The notes: a model not told the origin generated them from the letters alone. 64,000 nucleotides of DNA from Stenotrophomonas humi (GCF_001431415.1 NZ_LDJI01000001.1:1-64000), one strand, 5' to 3'. Counted from the stretch's first letter, positions 27,031 to 36,822 are shown. A program made the numbers and translations.

Positions 27031-27939
27031 TCACGCCGTCTTGCCCTGGTACCAGTGGCTGATCAGGGTCCGCGCGATGGAGATGCGCGGTGGCAGCAGA
27101 ATGCCCTGGCCATCGTCGTCGGCATCGCGGCGCATCGCAGCGCCCACTTCTTCGACGCTGAACCAGCGCGCGTCCTCCAGCTCACCGTTCACCGTCGGCG
27201 TGTCGTCCTGGGCGATGGCAAAAAAGCCCACCATCAACGCTCCAGGGAACGGCCACGGCTGGGTACCCATGTAGCGCGCCTCGGTCACCCGCACCTTGGC
27301 CTCCTCGAACACCTCGCGGGCCACGGTCTGCTCGAACGTTTCGCCCGGCTCCACGAAGCCGGCCAGCACCGAGTAACGACGCGCCACCCAGTTGCTCTGG
27401 CGGCCGAGCAGCAGCCGGTTGTTGTTCTCCACCGCAACGATGACCGCGGGATCGACACGCGGGTAATGCTCGGTGCCGCACTGGTCGCAATGGCCGATGA
27501 AGCCAGCCCGGCCAAAACGCACCGCCGCGCCGCAGACGCCACAGAAGCGGTTGCGCGAATGCCAGTACGACATACCGCGTGCATAACAGAACACATCGGC
27601 CACCTCAGCAGGCCAGGTGGCTGCCGCCTGACGCAGATCGATGCGGTTCGGCGCGCGTGCGGTGAGAGTGCTGGCCTCGGCCACGAACCAGCCGCGGCCA
27701 GCGGCCGTCAGCCCCAGGAACACCGCCGCACCCGGGCCACCGCCCAGTTCACGACCATGGATCAGGAAAGGCTGGCCCTGGGCATCGGCGAACGCGGTGC
27801 CGTCAGCATCCAACACCAGCACCTGTGCCTCGGGCCAGAGCCGGTTCAAGGCATCGGGGTCGTCACGCAACGCGTCAGCCCGGTTCAGTGCCGCGCCGGC
27901 GAAGGAGTATCCGGAGAAAGAACGATCAGGATTGGACAT
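27031..27939 (-). CDS. nudC: NAD+ diphosphatase / NAD-capped RNA decapping hydrolase
   Basis: A 302-residue Nudix enzyme that cleaves NAD(H) and removes NAD caps from RNA. Zinc-ribbon cysteines are visible in RFCGVCGAAV and GHCDQCGTEHYPR, then the Nudix box GFVEPGETFEQTVAREVFEE, and the NudC-specific SQPWPFP-type motif (here TQPWPFPGALMVGF). Length is near the family norm for this lineage. Confidence 0.95.
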   Translation of the reverse strand: MSNPDRSFSGYSFAGAALNRADALRDDPDALNRLWPEAQVLVLDADGTAFADAQGQPFLIHGRELGGGPGAAVFLGLTAAGRGWFVAEASTLTARAPNRIDLRQAAATWPAEVADVFCYARGMSYWHSRNRFCGVCGAAVRFGRAGFIGHCDQCGTEHYPRVDPAVIVAVENNNRLLLGRQSNWVARRYSVLAGFVEPGETFEQTVAREVFEEAKVRVTEARYMGTQPWPFPGALMVGFFAIAQDDTPTVNGELEDARWFSVEEVGAAMRRDADDDGQGILLPPRISIARTLISHWYQGKTA

Positions 27940-28018
27940 CCGTCAGAGCCTGCCGCCAAAGCGTGTCCATCGCAAGCGCGGAAGGCCACCCATCAATGAC
28001 GCAACCGGCAGTGGATGC

Positions 28019-28351
28019 TCAGGCTGCGCTTTCGGGAAGCTCGACACCCATGTCGTGAAGCCGCCTGCGCGCCACGGCCAGCTGCTCGTCGCTGAACAAC
28101 GGACACCACGGTTCCTGCAGCACCAGGTACTCGACGCTGAGCTTGAGTTGCTCGCGACCGCGCAGGAACAGCTCGGTGAAACCGTCGGACACGTTGGGCG
28201 CCGCCAACAGTTGGTCAGCGGCCGCTTTGCCACCACTGCTCAGGACCAGCTGCCGGAATCGCGTGGCCCGGTACGGCGGCTTGAGTCGTGCGGCCTGCTC
28301 ATGGATGCCCAGCATGGCAGCGTGGAACTGTTCTTCGAGATTGGCTTGCAT
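28019..28351 (-). CDS. conserved protein of unknown function
   Basis: A 110-residue soluble, helical protein (MQANLEEQFHAAMLGIHEQA). It has GGKAAADQLLAAPNVSDGFT and ends with EPWCPLFSDEQLAVARRRL. I recognise no named domain. It is 27 bases after erpA's end in the leftward direction and separated from nudC by 79 bases, so it may share the erpA transcript. Confidence 0.65.
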   Translation of the reverse strand: MQANLEEQFHAAMLGIHEQAARLKPPYRATRFRQLVLSSGGKAAADQLLAAPNVSDGFTELFLRGREQLKLSVEYLVLQEPWCPLFSDEQLAVARRRLHDMGVELPESAA

Positions 28352-28378
28352 GTAGAACGCGTTGGTACGAAACAGGAA

Positions 28379-28765
28379 TCAGACCGAGAAGCTGCTGCCG
28401 CAACCGCAGGTGGTACGGGCATTGGGGTTGCGGATCACGAACTGCGCCCCGGTCAGGCTTTCGCTGTAATCCACCTCGGCCCCCATCAGGTACTGCAGGC
28501 TCAACGGATCCACCAGCAGGGTCACCTCATTGGTGACCACGGCCAGATCATCGTCAGCGCGGTTTTCATCGAACTCGAAACCGTACTGGAAGCCCGAACA
28601 GCCGCCGCCCTGGATGTACACACGCAATGCCAGGGCGTCGTTGCCTTCGTCCTGGATCAGCTCATGCACCTTGGCCGCTGCTGCCGCCGTGAAGTTCAAC
28701 GGCCGGTCCAGGGACTGGTAATCAGGCGCCGGCTTTGCGCCGGGCAGGGAAACTAGCGTGCTCAT
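28379..28765 (-). CDS. erpA: A-type iron-sulfur carrier protein
   Basis: A 128-residue protein that delivers Fe-S clusters to target enzymes. The three conserved cysteines are present, one in [12 protein letters not shown] and two in [26 protein letters not shown] and [19 protein letters not shown] fit the ErpA/IscA family. The ATG at 28765 gives the usual length; the longer frame is rejected. A bactofilin gene lies 31 bases upstream, also leftward. Confidence 0.94.
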   Translation of the reverse strand: MSTLVSLPGAKPAPDYQSLDRPLNFTAAAAAKVHELIQDEGNDALALRVYIQGGGCSGFQYGFEFDENRADDDLAVVTNEVTLLVDPLSLQYLMGAEVDYSESLTGAQFVIRNPNARTTCGCGSSFSV

Positions 28766-28796
28766 GCGCTCAGCATGGGGGCGTGCCGAGGCTGTT

Positions 28797-29234
28797 TCAA
28801 GCTTCGGCGGCTTCAGCTTTCCTGGATTTCCGATCTGTTGCCTTGTCGTCCGGTGCTGGCAGGGCGGCCATGGTGGCGGTATGCACCAGGCGGCCATTGA
28901 GCTGTGCACCGGCGTTCATTTCCACGACCTGGTAGTGAACGTTGCCGTTTACCCGTGCACTCGGGGTCAATTCGACCCGCTCGGTAGCGTGTACATCGCC
29001 ATCCATGCGGCCGCTGAGCACCACCACAGCAGCGCGGATCTCGCCCTCGATGTGGCCTTGCTCGGCCAGCGTCAGCATTGCCTCGCTGCCTTCGGCGGCC
29101 ACGACCTTGCCGAGGATGCGGCCTTCCACATACAGGCCACCGCTGAACACCACGTCGCCACGGATCTCGACCTGGGACCCGATCAGGGCATCCACGGACA
29201 GCTCGCCGCTGCTCTTGGACTTACTTTTGAACAT
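28797..29234 (-). CDS. bactofilin
   Basis: A 145-residue bactofilin (polymer-forming cytoskeletal protein). The right-handed beta-helix core repeats a short-period hydrophobic pattern: [50 protein letters not shown]. The N terminus ([13 protein letters not shown]) and a charged C terminus are disordered. Bactofilins act in shape, stalk or wall-enzyme localisation. The DUF6776 gene ends two bases before its start codon. Confidence 0.92.
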   Translation of the reverse strand: MFKSKSKSSGELSVDALIGSQVEIRGDVVFSGGLYVEGRILGKVVAAEGSEAMLTLAEQGHIEGEIRAAVVVLSGRMDGDVHATERVELTPSARVNGNVHYQVVEMNAGAQLNGRLVHTATMAALPAPDDKATDRKSRKAEAAEA

Positions 29235-29236
29235 GC

Positions 29237-29977
29237 CTACTCCCCTCTGCCGTTGCCGGCGAGTTTCCAATCAAATGTCTGAGTCGCGCCCCCCCCAGGC
29301 CCGGACAGGGAGACTCGCACACGTTGCGGTGTGAAATCCCTGGGCAACATCACGCTACCGTCCAGTTGCTGGAAATATCGGAACGAATATTCCTGCCCCG
29401 GCACCGATTTGCGCTGGTGAAGGTCATCCCAGCTGACCGTGGTCAGCTTGCCGTCTTTCACGCCCTCGACCGAGAAGCGCATCTGCCCTTGGCTGATGGC
29501 GCCGCGATTCAGGTTCTGGGTGAGCACCACGCTGTAATGCCAGGTACCGGCGGCTTCGGGCGAGAACTCCACCGAATGCGTATTCAGCCCCTTGCGCTGA
29601 CTGGTCGAGCCCACCAGACGTTCATAGAACGCCACATCGGCACGCAACCCGGCGATTTCCTCATCGCGCTCGGCCAGCGAGGCCTGCACTTCGGTGTTGG
29701 CCGCACGGCTGATCCTGTCAGATGCCTCCAGCGTGGCCTGCCGCTGGCGTTGCTCTTCCAGCTGGCTGCGCTGCTGTTCCACCAGCTGCTCGCTCTGCCG
29801 CAGTTTTTCGCGCAGCCCACCGGCATCGGGCGAGGCATAGCGCGATGCCAGCCAGCCCACCAGCAACAGGGACAACAACCAAGCCCCGGCGATGAGGGCG
29901 ACAGGCACCCAGCCCGGGCGGGCACCGCCGGTGCCGCGTGGCGTGATTTGGAAACGTGAAGCAGATCGGTGGGTCAT
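29237..29977 (-). CDS. single-pass membrane coiled-coil protein (DUF6776-like)
   Basis: A 246-residue protein: short N terminus, one membrane helix (VPVALIAGAWLLSLLLVGWL, about 23-42), a coiled coil (LREKLRQSEQLVEQQRSQLE onward, about 55-110) and a C-terminal beta domain (GTWHYSVVLTQNLNRGAISQ). This plan fits the DUF6776 family found next to bactofilin genes in many proteobacteria; a membrane partner of the bactofilin is plausible but unproven. I take ATG 29977; an ATG five codons earlier is possible. Confidence 0.75.
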   Translation of the reverse strand: MTHRSASRFQITPRGTGGARPGWVPVALIAGAWLLSLLLVGWLASRYASPDAGGLREKLRQSEQLVEQQRSQLEEQRQRQATLEASDRISRAANTEVQASLAERDEEIAGLRADVAFYERLVGSTSQRKGLNTHSVEFSPEAAGTWHYSVVLTQNLNRGAISQGQMRFSVEGVKDGKLTTVSWDDLHQRKSVPGQEYSFRYFQQLDGSVMLPRDFTPQRVRVSLSGPGGGATQTFDWKLAGNGRGE

Positions 29978-30151
29978 GGCAGGCTCCGGCATCGCCCGGC
30001 AAGGGCTGTGCCTGTGCTCCGTCTGAAACGACGGGCCAGTGTAAACGACCATCCCCCGGCCGCGCTCCGGGGTCATCACATCTGGCAATCACAGCAACCA
30101 TGCTCGATAGTTGCGATCCTGCTCACAGTTCCCCCGTCGGAGCCCAATCCC

Positions 30152-30793
30152 ATGACCGAAGCCCATGTTTTCGTCATCGGCATCCTGTTGGCCTGGATGG
30201 CCGGCATCCGCGTCTACCTCACCGTCTTCGGCGTGGGCGTGGCCGGACTGATGGGCTGGGTCGACCTGCCGCCAGCGCTGCAGGCCACCGAGTCGTGGTG
30301 GGTGCTGGGCACCTCGGGCGCGCTGGCGATCACCGAATTCTTCGCCGACAAGATTCCGGGCGTGGATTCGATCTGGGACCTGCTGCAGACCCTCACCCGC
30401 GTGCCTGCCGGCGCCTTCCTCGCTGCGGCCACGCTTTCCTCCGACGGCCAACTGAGCACGGGGGTGCTGGCGGCCGGCGCGGGTGTCGCGCTGGCAAGCC
30501 ATGGCCTGAAGGCCGGAACCCGTGCACTGCTCAACACCTCACCGGAACCGGCCAGCAACTGGATGGCGTCCCTCGTCGAAGACGGGCTGGTGGTGGGCGG
30601 CCTGGCGTTGGCACTGGCCCACCCGTGGCTGGCGCTTATTCTGGTACTGGGCACCAGCATCATCGGCGCGCTGGTGGTCTGGCTGGTGTGGCGCACGCTG
30701 TGGCGCGGCATAAAACGTCTTTTTGCAGCACCCACATCCCCCGCAACCACGCTCACGGGCGGCGGCGACCATTCGCTCCCGCCCGCTCCTTGA
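30152..30793 (+). CDS. DUF4126 membrane protein
   Basis: A 213-residue protein with about five membrane helices. AGIRVYLTVFGVGVAGLMGW and ITEFFADKIPGVDSIWDLLQ are DUF4126 signatures (the latter with the conserved Asp-Lys). Function unknown; the gene lies 31 bases before the response regulator gene and could share its transcript. Confidence 0.8.
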   Translation: MTEAHVFVIGILLAWMAGIRVYLTVFGVGVAGLMGWVDLPPALQATESWWVLGTSGALAITEFFADKIPGVDSIWDLLQTLTRVPAGAFLAAATLSSDGQLSTGVLAAGAGVALASHGLKAGTRALLNTSPEPASNWMASLVEDGLVVGGLALALAHPWLALILVLGTSIIGALVVWLVWRTLWRGIKRLFAAPTSPATTLTGGGDHSLPPAP

Positions 30794-30824
30794 ACGCATA
30801 ATCCCCGGTCAACCGGGAGTACCG

Positions 30825-32645
30825 ATGGCCAGCACCGACACCCTCAACCCCAGCGCCCGCCCGATCCGCGCGGAAACCCCGCCTGCCGATTACTGGCAGC
30901 GCTGGAGCGTGCGCAATGCGCCGCCGGCCGAGGTCGTCCAGGCCCAGCTCAAGACCGCCAGCACGGGCGCACCGTCCGATGCCGCACCGTCGGTCGCCGA
31001 CGACACGCCGTACCGCGTGTTGATCGTCGAAGACAACCGCTCACAGGCCCTGTTCGCACAGAGCGTGCTGCACGGTGCCGGCATGCAGGCGTTTGTGCAG
31101 ATGGAGGCCGAAGGCGTGCAGCAGGCCATCAGCGCCCATCGTCCGGACCTGATCCTGATGGATCTGCACATGCCCGGGCTGGACGGCATGCGCCTGACCG
31201 CGATGATCCGCCAGCAGCCGCATCAGCAACTGCTGCCCATCGTGTTCCTCACCGGTGAGGCCGATCCGGACCGGCAGTTTGAAGTGCTCGATTGCGGCGC
31301 CGACGACGTACTGGTCAAACCCATCCGGCCGCGCCATCTGGTCGCCGCCGTCGCCAACCGCATCCGGCGCAACCGTCTGCAGGCACAGGGCAAGATCGAC
31401 AACGGGCCGATGTTGAACAACCCGGAAACCGGGTTGCCCACGCGCCACAACGTGATGCGGCAACTGCAGGCGACCCTCACCGGGCCGCAGCCCGGCGGGC
31501 TGATGTTCATCGAGATCGCCAGCGCCCTGGGCCTGCGTGAACGCTACGGTTACGCCAGCTTCGAGCGTTTGATGGTGCAGGCGGGACAGCGCCTGGCCGA
31601 CAACCTGGAGCCGCACCTGCTGGCGCGCCTGAACGACAACAGCTTCCTGTTGCTGGCCCGGGGCATTGCGCCCGATGCGGTCGAGCCGCTGGCCCAGCGC
31701 ATCCGCGAGCGCCTGTCGGCGCAGCCGTTTGCTGCGCGCGAGGATGAATCGGTCTTCCTGCGTTGCGCCGTCGGCCATGCACCGCTGCCGGGCAGTTTCA
31801 GCGACGCGGACAACGCACTGGAAGCGGTGGAACGTACCGCGCTGCAGGCACGCCTGAGCAACAACGGCGTCACTGCATATACGCCGGAAGAAGCCGCGCT
31901 CAACGACGAACACCTGGCCCTGCTGGACGGTCAGCTTGAGCTGGCGTATCAGCCCATCGTCGCCGTTGCCGGTGGTGATACCGCGCAATACCAGGTGCTG
32001 CTGCGGCTGCGCCAAAGCGACGGCACGCTGCTTTCCGCCGGGCAGGTGATTCCGGCCGCCGAAGCAGCCGGCCGCATCGCCGACCTGGACCAGCAGGTCG
32101 TGGAGCATGCACTGGGCCTGCTGCATCTGTATCAGTTCGCACAACCGCCGCTGCGCCTGTTCGTGTCGCAGTCGCTGCGCACGCTTTCGCGCAGCGCGTA
32201 TGCGCAATGGCTGCTCAAGGCACTGCAGGAGCGCCAGGTGGCCGGCAACGGTCTGGTGATCGACGTACGCCTGTCCGATGCCCTGGTGCATGCCGTCAGC
32301 CTGCAGCAGTTCTGCGCGCAGTTGATGCCGGCCGGTGTGCAGTTCTGCCTGAGCCAGTTCGAGCCGGGCGACGAGGCCAATGCCCTGCTCACCCAACTGC
32401 CGCTGAGCTTCATCCGCATGGCCGCGCGCTATGCCGGCAGCCACACCAGCCAGACGCTGCGCGACGAACTCCGCGACGCCATCGACCACGCACATCGGGC
32501 CAACCTGCAGATCATCGGCCAGCAGATCGAAGACCCGCAGGCGGCTGCGGCGATGTGGATGGGCGGTGTGGATTTCATCCAGGGCAACGTCGTGCAGCGG
32601 GCCGGCAACGAACTGAATTTCGACTTCCAGAACGCGGTGCTCTGA
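30825..32645 (+). CDS. response regulator with degenerate GGDEF and EAL domains
   Basis: A 606-residue protein. The receiver (about 63-185) is intact: VLIVEDNRSQ, phospho-acceptor Asp 113 in LILMDLHMPGLDG, and Lys in DDVLVKPIRP. The GGDEF domain (about 200-340) has LNDNSFLLL where GGDEF should be. The EAL domain (about 355-606) has QVLLRLR for E-x-L-x-R, DVRLSDA for the E-I-T-E site, and LSQFEPG for DDFG. None of the catalytic metal ligands remain, so it should not make or cleave c-di-GMP; it may bind it or act through protein contacts. The kinase gene starts one base after its stop, so the two form a signalling pair. Confidence 0.88.
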   Translation: MASTDTLNPSARPIRAETPPADYWQRWSVRNAPPAEVVQAQLKTASTGAPSDAAPSVADDTPYRVLIVEDNRSQALFAQSVLHGAGMQAFVQMEAEGVQQAISAHRPDLILMDLHMPGLDGMRLTAMIRQQPHQQLLPIVFLTGEADPDRQFEVLDCGADDVLVKPIRPRHLVAAVANRIRRNRLQAQGKIDNGPMLNNPETGLPTRHNVMRQLQATLTGPQPGGLMFIEIASALGLRERYGYASFERLMVQAGQRLADNLEPHLLARLNDNSFLLLARGIAPDAVEPLAQRIRERLSAQPFAAREDESVFLRCAVGHAPLPGSFSDADNALEAVERTALQARLSNNGVTAYTPEEAALNDEHLALLDGQLELAYQPIVAVAGGDTAQYQVLLRLRQSDGTLLSAGQVIPAAEAAGRIADLDQQVVEHALGLLHLYQFAQPPLRLFVSQSLRTLSRSAYAQWLLKALQERQVAGNGLVIDVRLSDALVHAVSLQQFCAQLMPAGVQFCLSQFEPGDEANALLTQLPLSFIRMAARYAGSHTSQTLRDELRDAIDHAHRANLQIIGQQIEDPQAAAAMWMGGVDFIQGNVVQRAGNELNFDFQNAVL

Positions 32646-32646
32646 A

Positions 32647-34956
32647 GTGAGCGTCTCGGGGGGGACGCGGAACTGGGCCCTGGTGGCGGCAGCGTGCGGC
32701 GCAACGGCGGTTGCTGTGCCGTTCCTGCCCCAGCTGCCAGCCGTCGCCAGCACCATTGCCGGTTCGGCCAGCGTGCTTGCCGCACTGCTTGCCGCGTGGC
32801 GTGCCAGCGCTGAGCGCCGCCGCAGCCATGCCCTGCAGCTGCACAGCGAAGAGCTGCAACTGCAGTGCAAGCAGCTGCGTCAGGCCGAGGTCGGCCACAG
32901 CAGGCTGGAACAACAACTGCTGCAGGCCAAACAGGTTGCCGAAGCCGCCACGCTGGCCAAGGGCGAGTTCCTGGCCACCATGAGCCATGAGATCCGCACT
33001 CCGCTCAACGGCATCCTGCCGATGCTGGAGCTGGTCGCCCAGGGACCGCTGGATATGGAACAGCGCAGCATGCTGTCCACCGCCACCGAGAGCTCGCGCC
33101 AGCTGTTCCGCATCGTCGATGACATCCTCGATTACTCCAAGCTGGAAGCCAACCGGCTGGAACTGGAAGTCACCACCTTCAATCTGCGCGAAACGCTGGA
33201 TGGCATGTTGCTGTTGATGCAGCGCTCCGCCGAGCACAAGGGCCTGCACATTTCGCTGCATATCGACCCTTCCGTGCGCCTGTCGGTGCGCGGCGACCCG
33301 GTGCGCCTGCGCCAGGTGCTGGGCAACCTGCTGGTCAATGCCATCAAGTTCACCGAGCGCGGCAGCATCCAGGTGCGGGTCAAGCGGCTGGGCGAAACAC
33401 CGGCGCAGCATCACCTGCGCTTCGAAGTGCGCGACACCGGCATCGGCCTGGATGGCAGCCAGGGCGAACGGGTGTTCGAATCCTTCACCCAGGCCGACGC
33501 CTCCACCACCCGTCTGTACGGCGGCACCGGTCTCGGCCTGGCCATCTGCAAGCGCATCATCGAGCTGATGCGCGGCAGCATCGGTGTGCAGTCGCATCCG
33601 GGGCGCGGCTCGACGTTCTGGTTCGAGATTCCGTTGTTGAAGGTCATCGGCGACCTGCACCGCCCCGAGCACCTGCGCAACGCCCGCCAGGTACTGCTGG
33701 TCACGCCCGAACCACGCCTGCGACAACGCCTGGAGCTGGTGCTGCCCACCTGGGGCTACCAGCCGCGCGTCGCCAACAACCTGCAGGAGGCGCTTGAGCG
33801 CCTGCGCAATCCGTCACTGTCCGGCGGCTGGCACGCTGTCATTGGCGACCTTGGATCGCTGCGCCACGGCGCCGCGGCACTGCAGCGCGCCATCAACCGC
33901 ATGGACGACGACATGCCGCGCATGCTGTGGCTGTATGGCGACGCATCCGTTCCCGATGTGTTGCGCGAGAACGCCACCCTGTTGCCACGCCAGTTGCCGG
34001 ACAGCGAACTGCGCAATGCCCTGACCGCCAACCGCGGGCCCTCGGCTCCCCAGGCATCGCCGGCAGCAGTCGAGGCTGCCAATGCCCCCCATCTCACCGA
34101 CAAACCCGGCGACGCCGACCTGACCGGCATGTCGGTGCTGGTGGTGGAAGACAACCCGATCAATCTGCTGGTCGCGCAGAAGCTGCTCGGCGCCATCGGC
34201 TGCAACCCGGACCGCGCCGAGAACGGCGCCATCGCACTGGAAAAAATGCACAAGCATCGCTACGACGCGGTGCTGATGGATTGCCAGATGCCGGTGCTCG
34301 ACGGCTATGCTGCTACCCAGCGCTGGCGTCAGCACGAAGCTGACAGCGGCAGCCCGCGCCTGCCGATCATCGCCATGACCGCCAATGCCATGGCCGGCGA
34401 CCGCCAACGCTGCCTGGACAGCGGCATGGACGAGTATCTTTCCAAACCCATTTCCCGCAGCCAGCTGCAGACCTGTCTGCAGGCTTTCAAACCTGCAACG
34501 CCTGTCAGCCCCACGGTAGCCACCATGAGCACTCCCCTTGACCACGCACGCGCTGCCAGCGGCGCTCCGGCAGCACCTGCTGCCATCACTGCCCCGACGC
34601 TTGAACGCACGGTGCTGGACGAGCTGGTGGAGATCGCCGGTGACGATACGCACACGATCATCAAGTTGTTCCTCGATGAAACACCGATCCTGTTGCAGCA
34701 GCTGCAGGCAGCGACCGCCAACAGCGACCCGCGTCGCCTGGGCGAAATAGCGCACAGCCTCAAGTCATCCAGCGCCAATGTCGGCGCACTGGCGTTGTCC
34801 GAAGCAGCCAGGCAGCTGGAGCACGCGGTGCGCACCGGCACGCTGGCGCAGCCGGCAAGCATGGTGGCGCAGGTCATCGCCGAGTTCTCCCGCGCGCGTC
34901 AGGTGCTGCTCGGCTATCAAGCCGACATGCGCGGCGAACAGCTCCCGCAAGGCTGA
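32647..34956 (+). CDS. hybrid sensor histidine kinase with receivers and Hpt domain
   Basis: A 769-residue protein from GTG 32647. Two short N-terminal membrane helices (about 10-50) have almost no loop, so no periplasmic sensor exists. A coiled coil leads to HisKA with His 114 in [12 protein letters not shown], then HATPase ([30 protein letters not shown]). A first receiver (about 350-460) is degenerate; the second (about 488-605) is complete, with Asp 545 in [12 protein letters not shown]. An Hpt domain with His 703 in [14 protein letters not shown] ends the protein. All relay steps are in one chain; the likely final acceptor is the adjacent REC-GGDEF-EAL protein. Confidence 0.92.
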   Translation: MSVSGGTRNWALVAAACGATAVAVPFLPQLPAVASTIAGSASVLAALLAAWRASAERRRSHALQLHSEELQLQCKQLRQAEVGHSRLEQQLLQAKQVAEAATLAKGEFLATMSHEIRTPLNGILPMLELVAQGPLDMEQRSMLSTATESSRQLFRIVDDILDYSKLEANRLELEVTTFNLRETLDGMLLLMQRSAEHKGLHISLHIDPSVRLSVRGDPVRLRQVLGNLLVNAIKFTERGSIQVRVKRLGETPAQHHLRFEVRDTGIGLDGSQGERVFESFTQADASTTRLYGGTGLGLAICKRIIELMRGSIGVQSHPGRGSTFWFEIPLLKVIGDLHRPEHLRNARQVLLVTPEPRLRQRLELVLPTWGYQPRVANNLQEALERLRNPSLSGGWHAVIGDLGSLRHGAAALQRAINRMDDDMPRMLWLYGDASVPDVLRENATLLPRQLPDSELRNALTANRGPSAPQASPAAVEAANAPHLTDKPGDADLTGMSVLVVEDNPINLLVAQKLLGAIGCNPDRAENGAIALEKMHKHRYDAVLMDCQMPVLDGYAATQRWRQHEADSGSPRLPIIAMTANAMAGDRQRCLDSGMDEYLSKPISRSQLQTCLQAFKPATPVSPTVATMSTPLDHARAASGAPAAPAAITAPTLERTVLDELVEIAGDDTHTIIKLFLDETPILLQQLQAATANSDPRRLGEIAHSLKSSSANVGALALSEAARQLEHAVRTGTLAQPASMVAQVIAEFSRARQVLLGYQADMRGEQLPQG

Positions 34957-35004
34957 GCAGCAGCGCTGGCCGTCTCGCCAACACGCGGCGGAGGCCGTCG
35001 CCGA

Positions 35005-35087
35005 GCGACGCGACGCGACGCGACGCAGATCAGTCTGCGACACCAGGAAACGCCGCAGGAACCGTCGTTTGCACGGCGGCTCCTGCG
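35005..35087. repeat. GCGAC pentamer tract and REP-like hairpin
   Basis: GCGAC is repeated more than four times at 35005-35026. At 35054-35087 CGCAGGA plus CCGTCG pairs with CGGCGG plus TCCTGCG (one mismatch, one wobble) around a six-base loop. It lies between the kinase gene and bfr, which are convergent, and may end both transcripts although no T tract is present. Confidence 0.5.
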
Positions 35088-35153
35088 CGAATGGCTTCCG
35101 GATTTCAGTCCGCGCTGCGGGACATGCGGCAGCAGCGCCGGGCGTACTTCTGA

Positions 35154-35624
35154 TCAGTCGTCGATCTTGGTGAGCAGATAGTTCGGCTCGCCGATACGCT
35201 CGATCAGATCCAGCTGGGTTTCCAGCCAGTCGATATGTTCTTCCTCGGAGTCGAGGATCTTCACGAACAGCTCGCGGCTGACGTAATCCCCGATCAACTC
35301 GGCATACGCCACCGCATCACGCAGCACCGTCACCCCTTCGGTCTCCAGCGCCAGATCGCACTTGAGGATCTCGGTGGGGTTCTCGCCGATGCGCAGCTTG
35401 CCCAGCGCCTGGAAGTTCGGCAGGCCTTCAAGGAACAGGATGCGATCTGAAAGCACGTCGGCGTGCTTCATCTCGTCGATGGATTCCTTGTACTCATGTT
35501 CGGCCAATTCCTTCAGCCCCCAGTTCTTCAGCATCTTGGCGTGCAGGAAGTACTGGTTGATCGCGGTCAGCTCGTTGTAGAGGACCTTGTTGAGGAATTC
35601 GATGACCTTGGCGTCGCCTTTCAT
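35154..35624 (-). CDS. bfr: bacterioferritin
   Basis: A 156-residue haem-containing ferritin, 24 subunits storing iron. The ferroxidase ligands are visible: Glu in [17 protein letters not shown], Glu and His in [20 protein letters not shown], Glu-Glu-His in [13 protein letters not shown]. The haem-binding Met is in the DEMKHAD segment (Met near 52). The ATG at 35624 gives [14 protein letters not shown], as in the family. bfd, which reduces it for iron release, is the next gene upstream. Confidence 0.96.
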   Translation of the reverse strand: MKGDAKVIEFLNKVLYNELTAINQYFLHAKMLKNWGLKELAEHEYKESIDEMKHADVLSDRILFLEGLPNFQALGKLRIGENPTEILKCDLALETEGVTVLRDAVAYAELIGDYVSRELFVKILDSEEEHIDWLETQLDLIERIGEPNYLLTKIDD

Positions 35625-35738
35625 TGTGCGCACTCCCGCAATTGGAACGGGCGCACTTTACCGCTTGCGGGCGGGCAATGAAGGAACGCGAATCGTGATC
35701 ATTAGCCGCCGCACCCGCTGGGCGCGGCGCAGGCAGGC

Positions 35739-35939
35739 TCAGGCGGCCCGCAACAGAGGCAACGGCAGCTCGCGGGTGGCGCGCGCCTGGTCCAGCAGGC
35801 CCGCTGCCATGTCCAGGCAGGACCCGCAATTGGAGCCACAACCGGTGCGCATGGTCAGCTCAGCCACGCTGTCACAACCGGCAAGCGCGGCTTCACGGAT
35901 CTGGTGATCGGTAACCCCATTGCAGATACAGACGTACAC
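35739..35939 (-). CDS. bfd: bacterioferritin-associated ferredoxin
   Basis: A 66-residue [2Fe-2S] protein that reduces bacterioferritin iron for release. Four cysteine ligands are present: Cys-x-Cys in YVCICNGVTD and Cys-x2-Cys in CGSNCGSCLD. The start is GTG at 35939, since the longer ATG frame would add residues atypical of Bfd. A Fur-box-like site lies about 55 bases upstream, in keeping with induction in low iron. Confidence 0.92.
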   Translation of the reverse strand: MYVCICNGVTDHQIREAALAGCDSVAELTMRTGCGSNCGSCLDMAAGLLDQARATRELPLPLLRAA

Positions 35940-35992
35940 GGTGCGGTGCTCTTCAAGCAGCCGAGTTGGCTGCAGGGCATTCAAACGCAAAT

Positions 35993-36011
35993 GCGAATGG
36001 TTGTCAATTTC
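35993..36011 (-). promoter_or_regulatory. Fur-box-like site upstream of bfd
   Basis: On the minus strand GAAATTGACAACCATTCGC agrees with the 19-base consensus GATAATGATAATCATTATC at 13 positions by my count. A 16-base perfect palindrome, GTTAATCATTATTAAC, lies just beyond at 36016-36031 and overlaps the rppH stop. bfd is a common Fur target. Confidence 0.6.
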
Positions 36012-36026
36012 GAGCGTTAATCATTA

Positions 36027-36626
36027 TTAACTCTGCTTCCGCCAGCCACCCTGTCGCCGCTGCAGCTTGCGTGGGCGGTCATGCCCGGCGGTGTTGCCCG
36101 GCAACCAGGCTTCCTGCGCGGCAGCCGGCATCGACTGCACATCCGCGCTGGCAATTCCGCGTGCGAGCGGTGCCAGATGCCTCAATGCGCGTGCGTAAAC
36201 CCCGCGCTTGAACATCACCACATGCTCTACCGGGTACCAGAAATCCACCCAACGCCAGCTATCAAACTCTGGCGTCTCGGTAAGATCCAGGCGGACATGG
36301 GCTTCGTCACCGGTAAGGCGCAGCAGGAACCAGACCTGCTTCTGGCCGATGCAGACCTGACGCTCATTGCGGCGGATCGCCCTGCTGGGCAGCCGATAGC
36401 GAAGCCAGCCAGGGGTCGCCCCTAGGACTTCGACGTGTTCGGGCAGCAGGCCGGTTTCTTCCTGCAGCTCGCGGTACATGGCCTCGACAGGCGTCTCGTC
36501 GGTGTTCATTCCGCCTTGCGGGAACTGCCAGCCATCCCGGCGCACACGTCGTGCCCAGAACACCTGCCCGTCCTCCCGCATCAGCACAATGCCGACGTTC
36601 GGTCGATAGCCGTCCGGATCGATCAC
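36027..36626 (-). CDS. rppH: RNA 5'-pyrophosphohydrolase
   Basis: A 199-residue Nudix hydrolase that removes pyrophosphate from mRNA 5' ends and starts decay. It shows [20 protein letters not shown] at the N terminus, [20 protein letters not shown] and ELQEETGL (Nudix box). I choose GTG 36626 (VIDPDGYRP) because AGGAG lies eight bases before it and RppH proteins begin there; a longer ATG frame at 36668 would add 14 atypical residues. The C-terminal 40 residues (basic, [10 protein letters not shown]) are an extension. Confidence 0.95.
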   Translation of the reverse strand: MIDPDGYRPNVGIVLMREDGQVFWARRVRRDGWQFPQGGMNTDETPVEAMYRELQEETGLLPEHVEVLGATPGWLRYRLPSRAIRRNERQVCIGQKQVWFLLRLTGDEAHVRLDLTETPEFDSWRWVDFWYPVEHVVMFKRGVYARALRHLAPLARGIASADVQSMPAAAQEAWLPGNTAGHDRPRKLQRRQGGWRKQS

Positions 36627-36702
36627 GATGCGGACTCCTAAAATTTCTACTGTCAGGGACTCTGCCATGGCCTTGCCCGGGCCACAAGCAAAGAAAAAAC
36701 TA

Positions 36703-36731
36703 TTGACAGTTCTTCTTCAAATCCCCAGAAT
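36703..36731 (+). promoter_or_regulatory. sigma-70 promoter for the tRNA genes
   Basis: TTGACA at 36703-36708, 17 bases, then CAGAAT at 36726-36731. The first tRNA base is at 36746, so the start would be near 36738. No other promoter is evident between the two tRNA genes, and one terminator closes both. Confidence 0.75.
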
Positions 36732-36745
36732 TGCCGGCTCCCTGA

Positions 36746-36822
36746 GGCTATGTAGCTCAGCCGGTTAGAGCACAGCACTCATAATGCTGGGGTCGGTGGT
36801 TCGAGTCCACCCATAGCCACCA
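36746..36822 (+). tRNA. tRNA-Met (CAT)
   Basis: A 77-base cloverleaf with encoded CCA. The acceptor stem GGCTATG pairs with CATAGCC, the anticodon stem CAGCA with TGCTG, and the loop CTCATAA has anticodon CAT at 36780-36782. The first base pairs normally with base 72 (G-C), so this is the elongator rather than the initiator. Confidence 0.95.

Noticed and set aside
35005..35026. GCGAC tract as a CRISPR or phase-variation repeat
   Set aside because: Only about four copies of a pentamer in noncoding sequence, with no spacers and no gene frame to switch.
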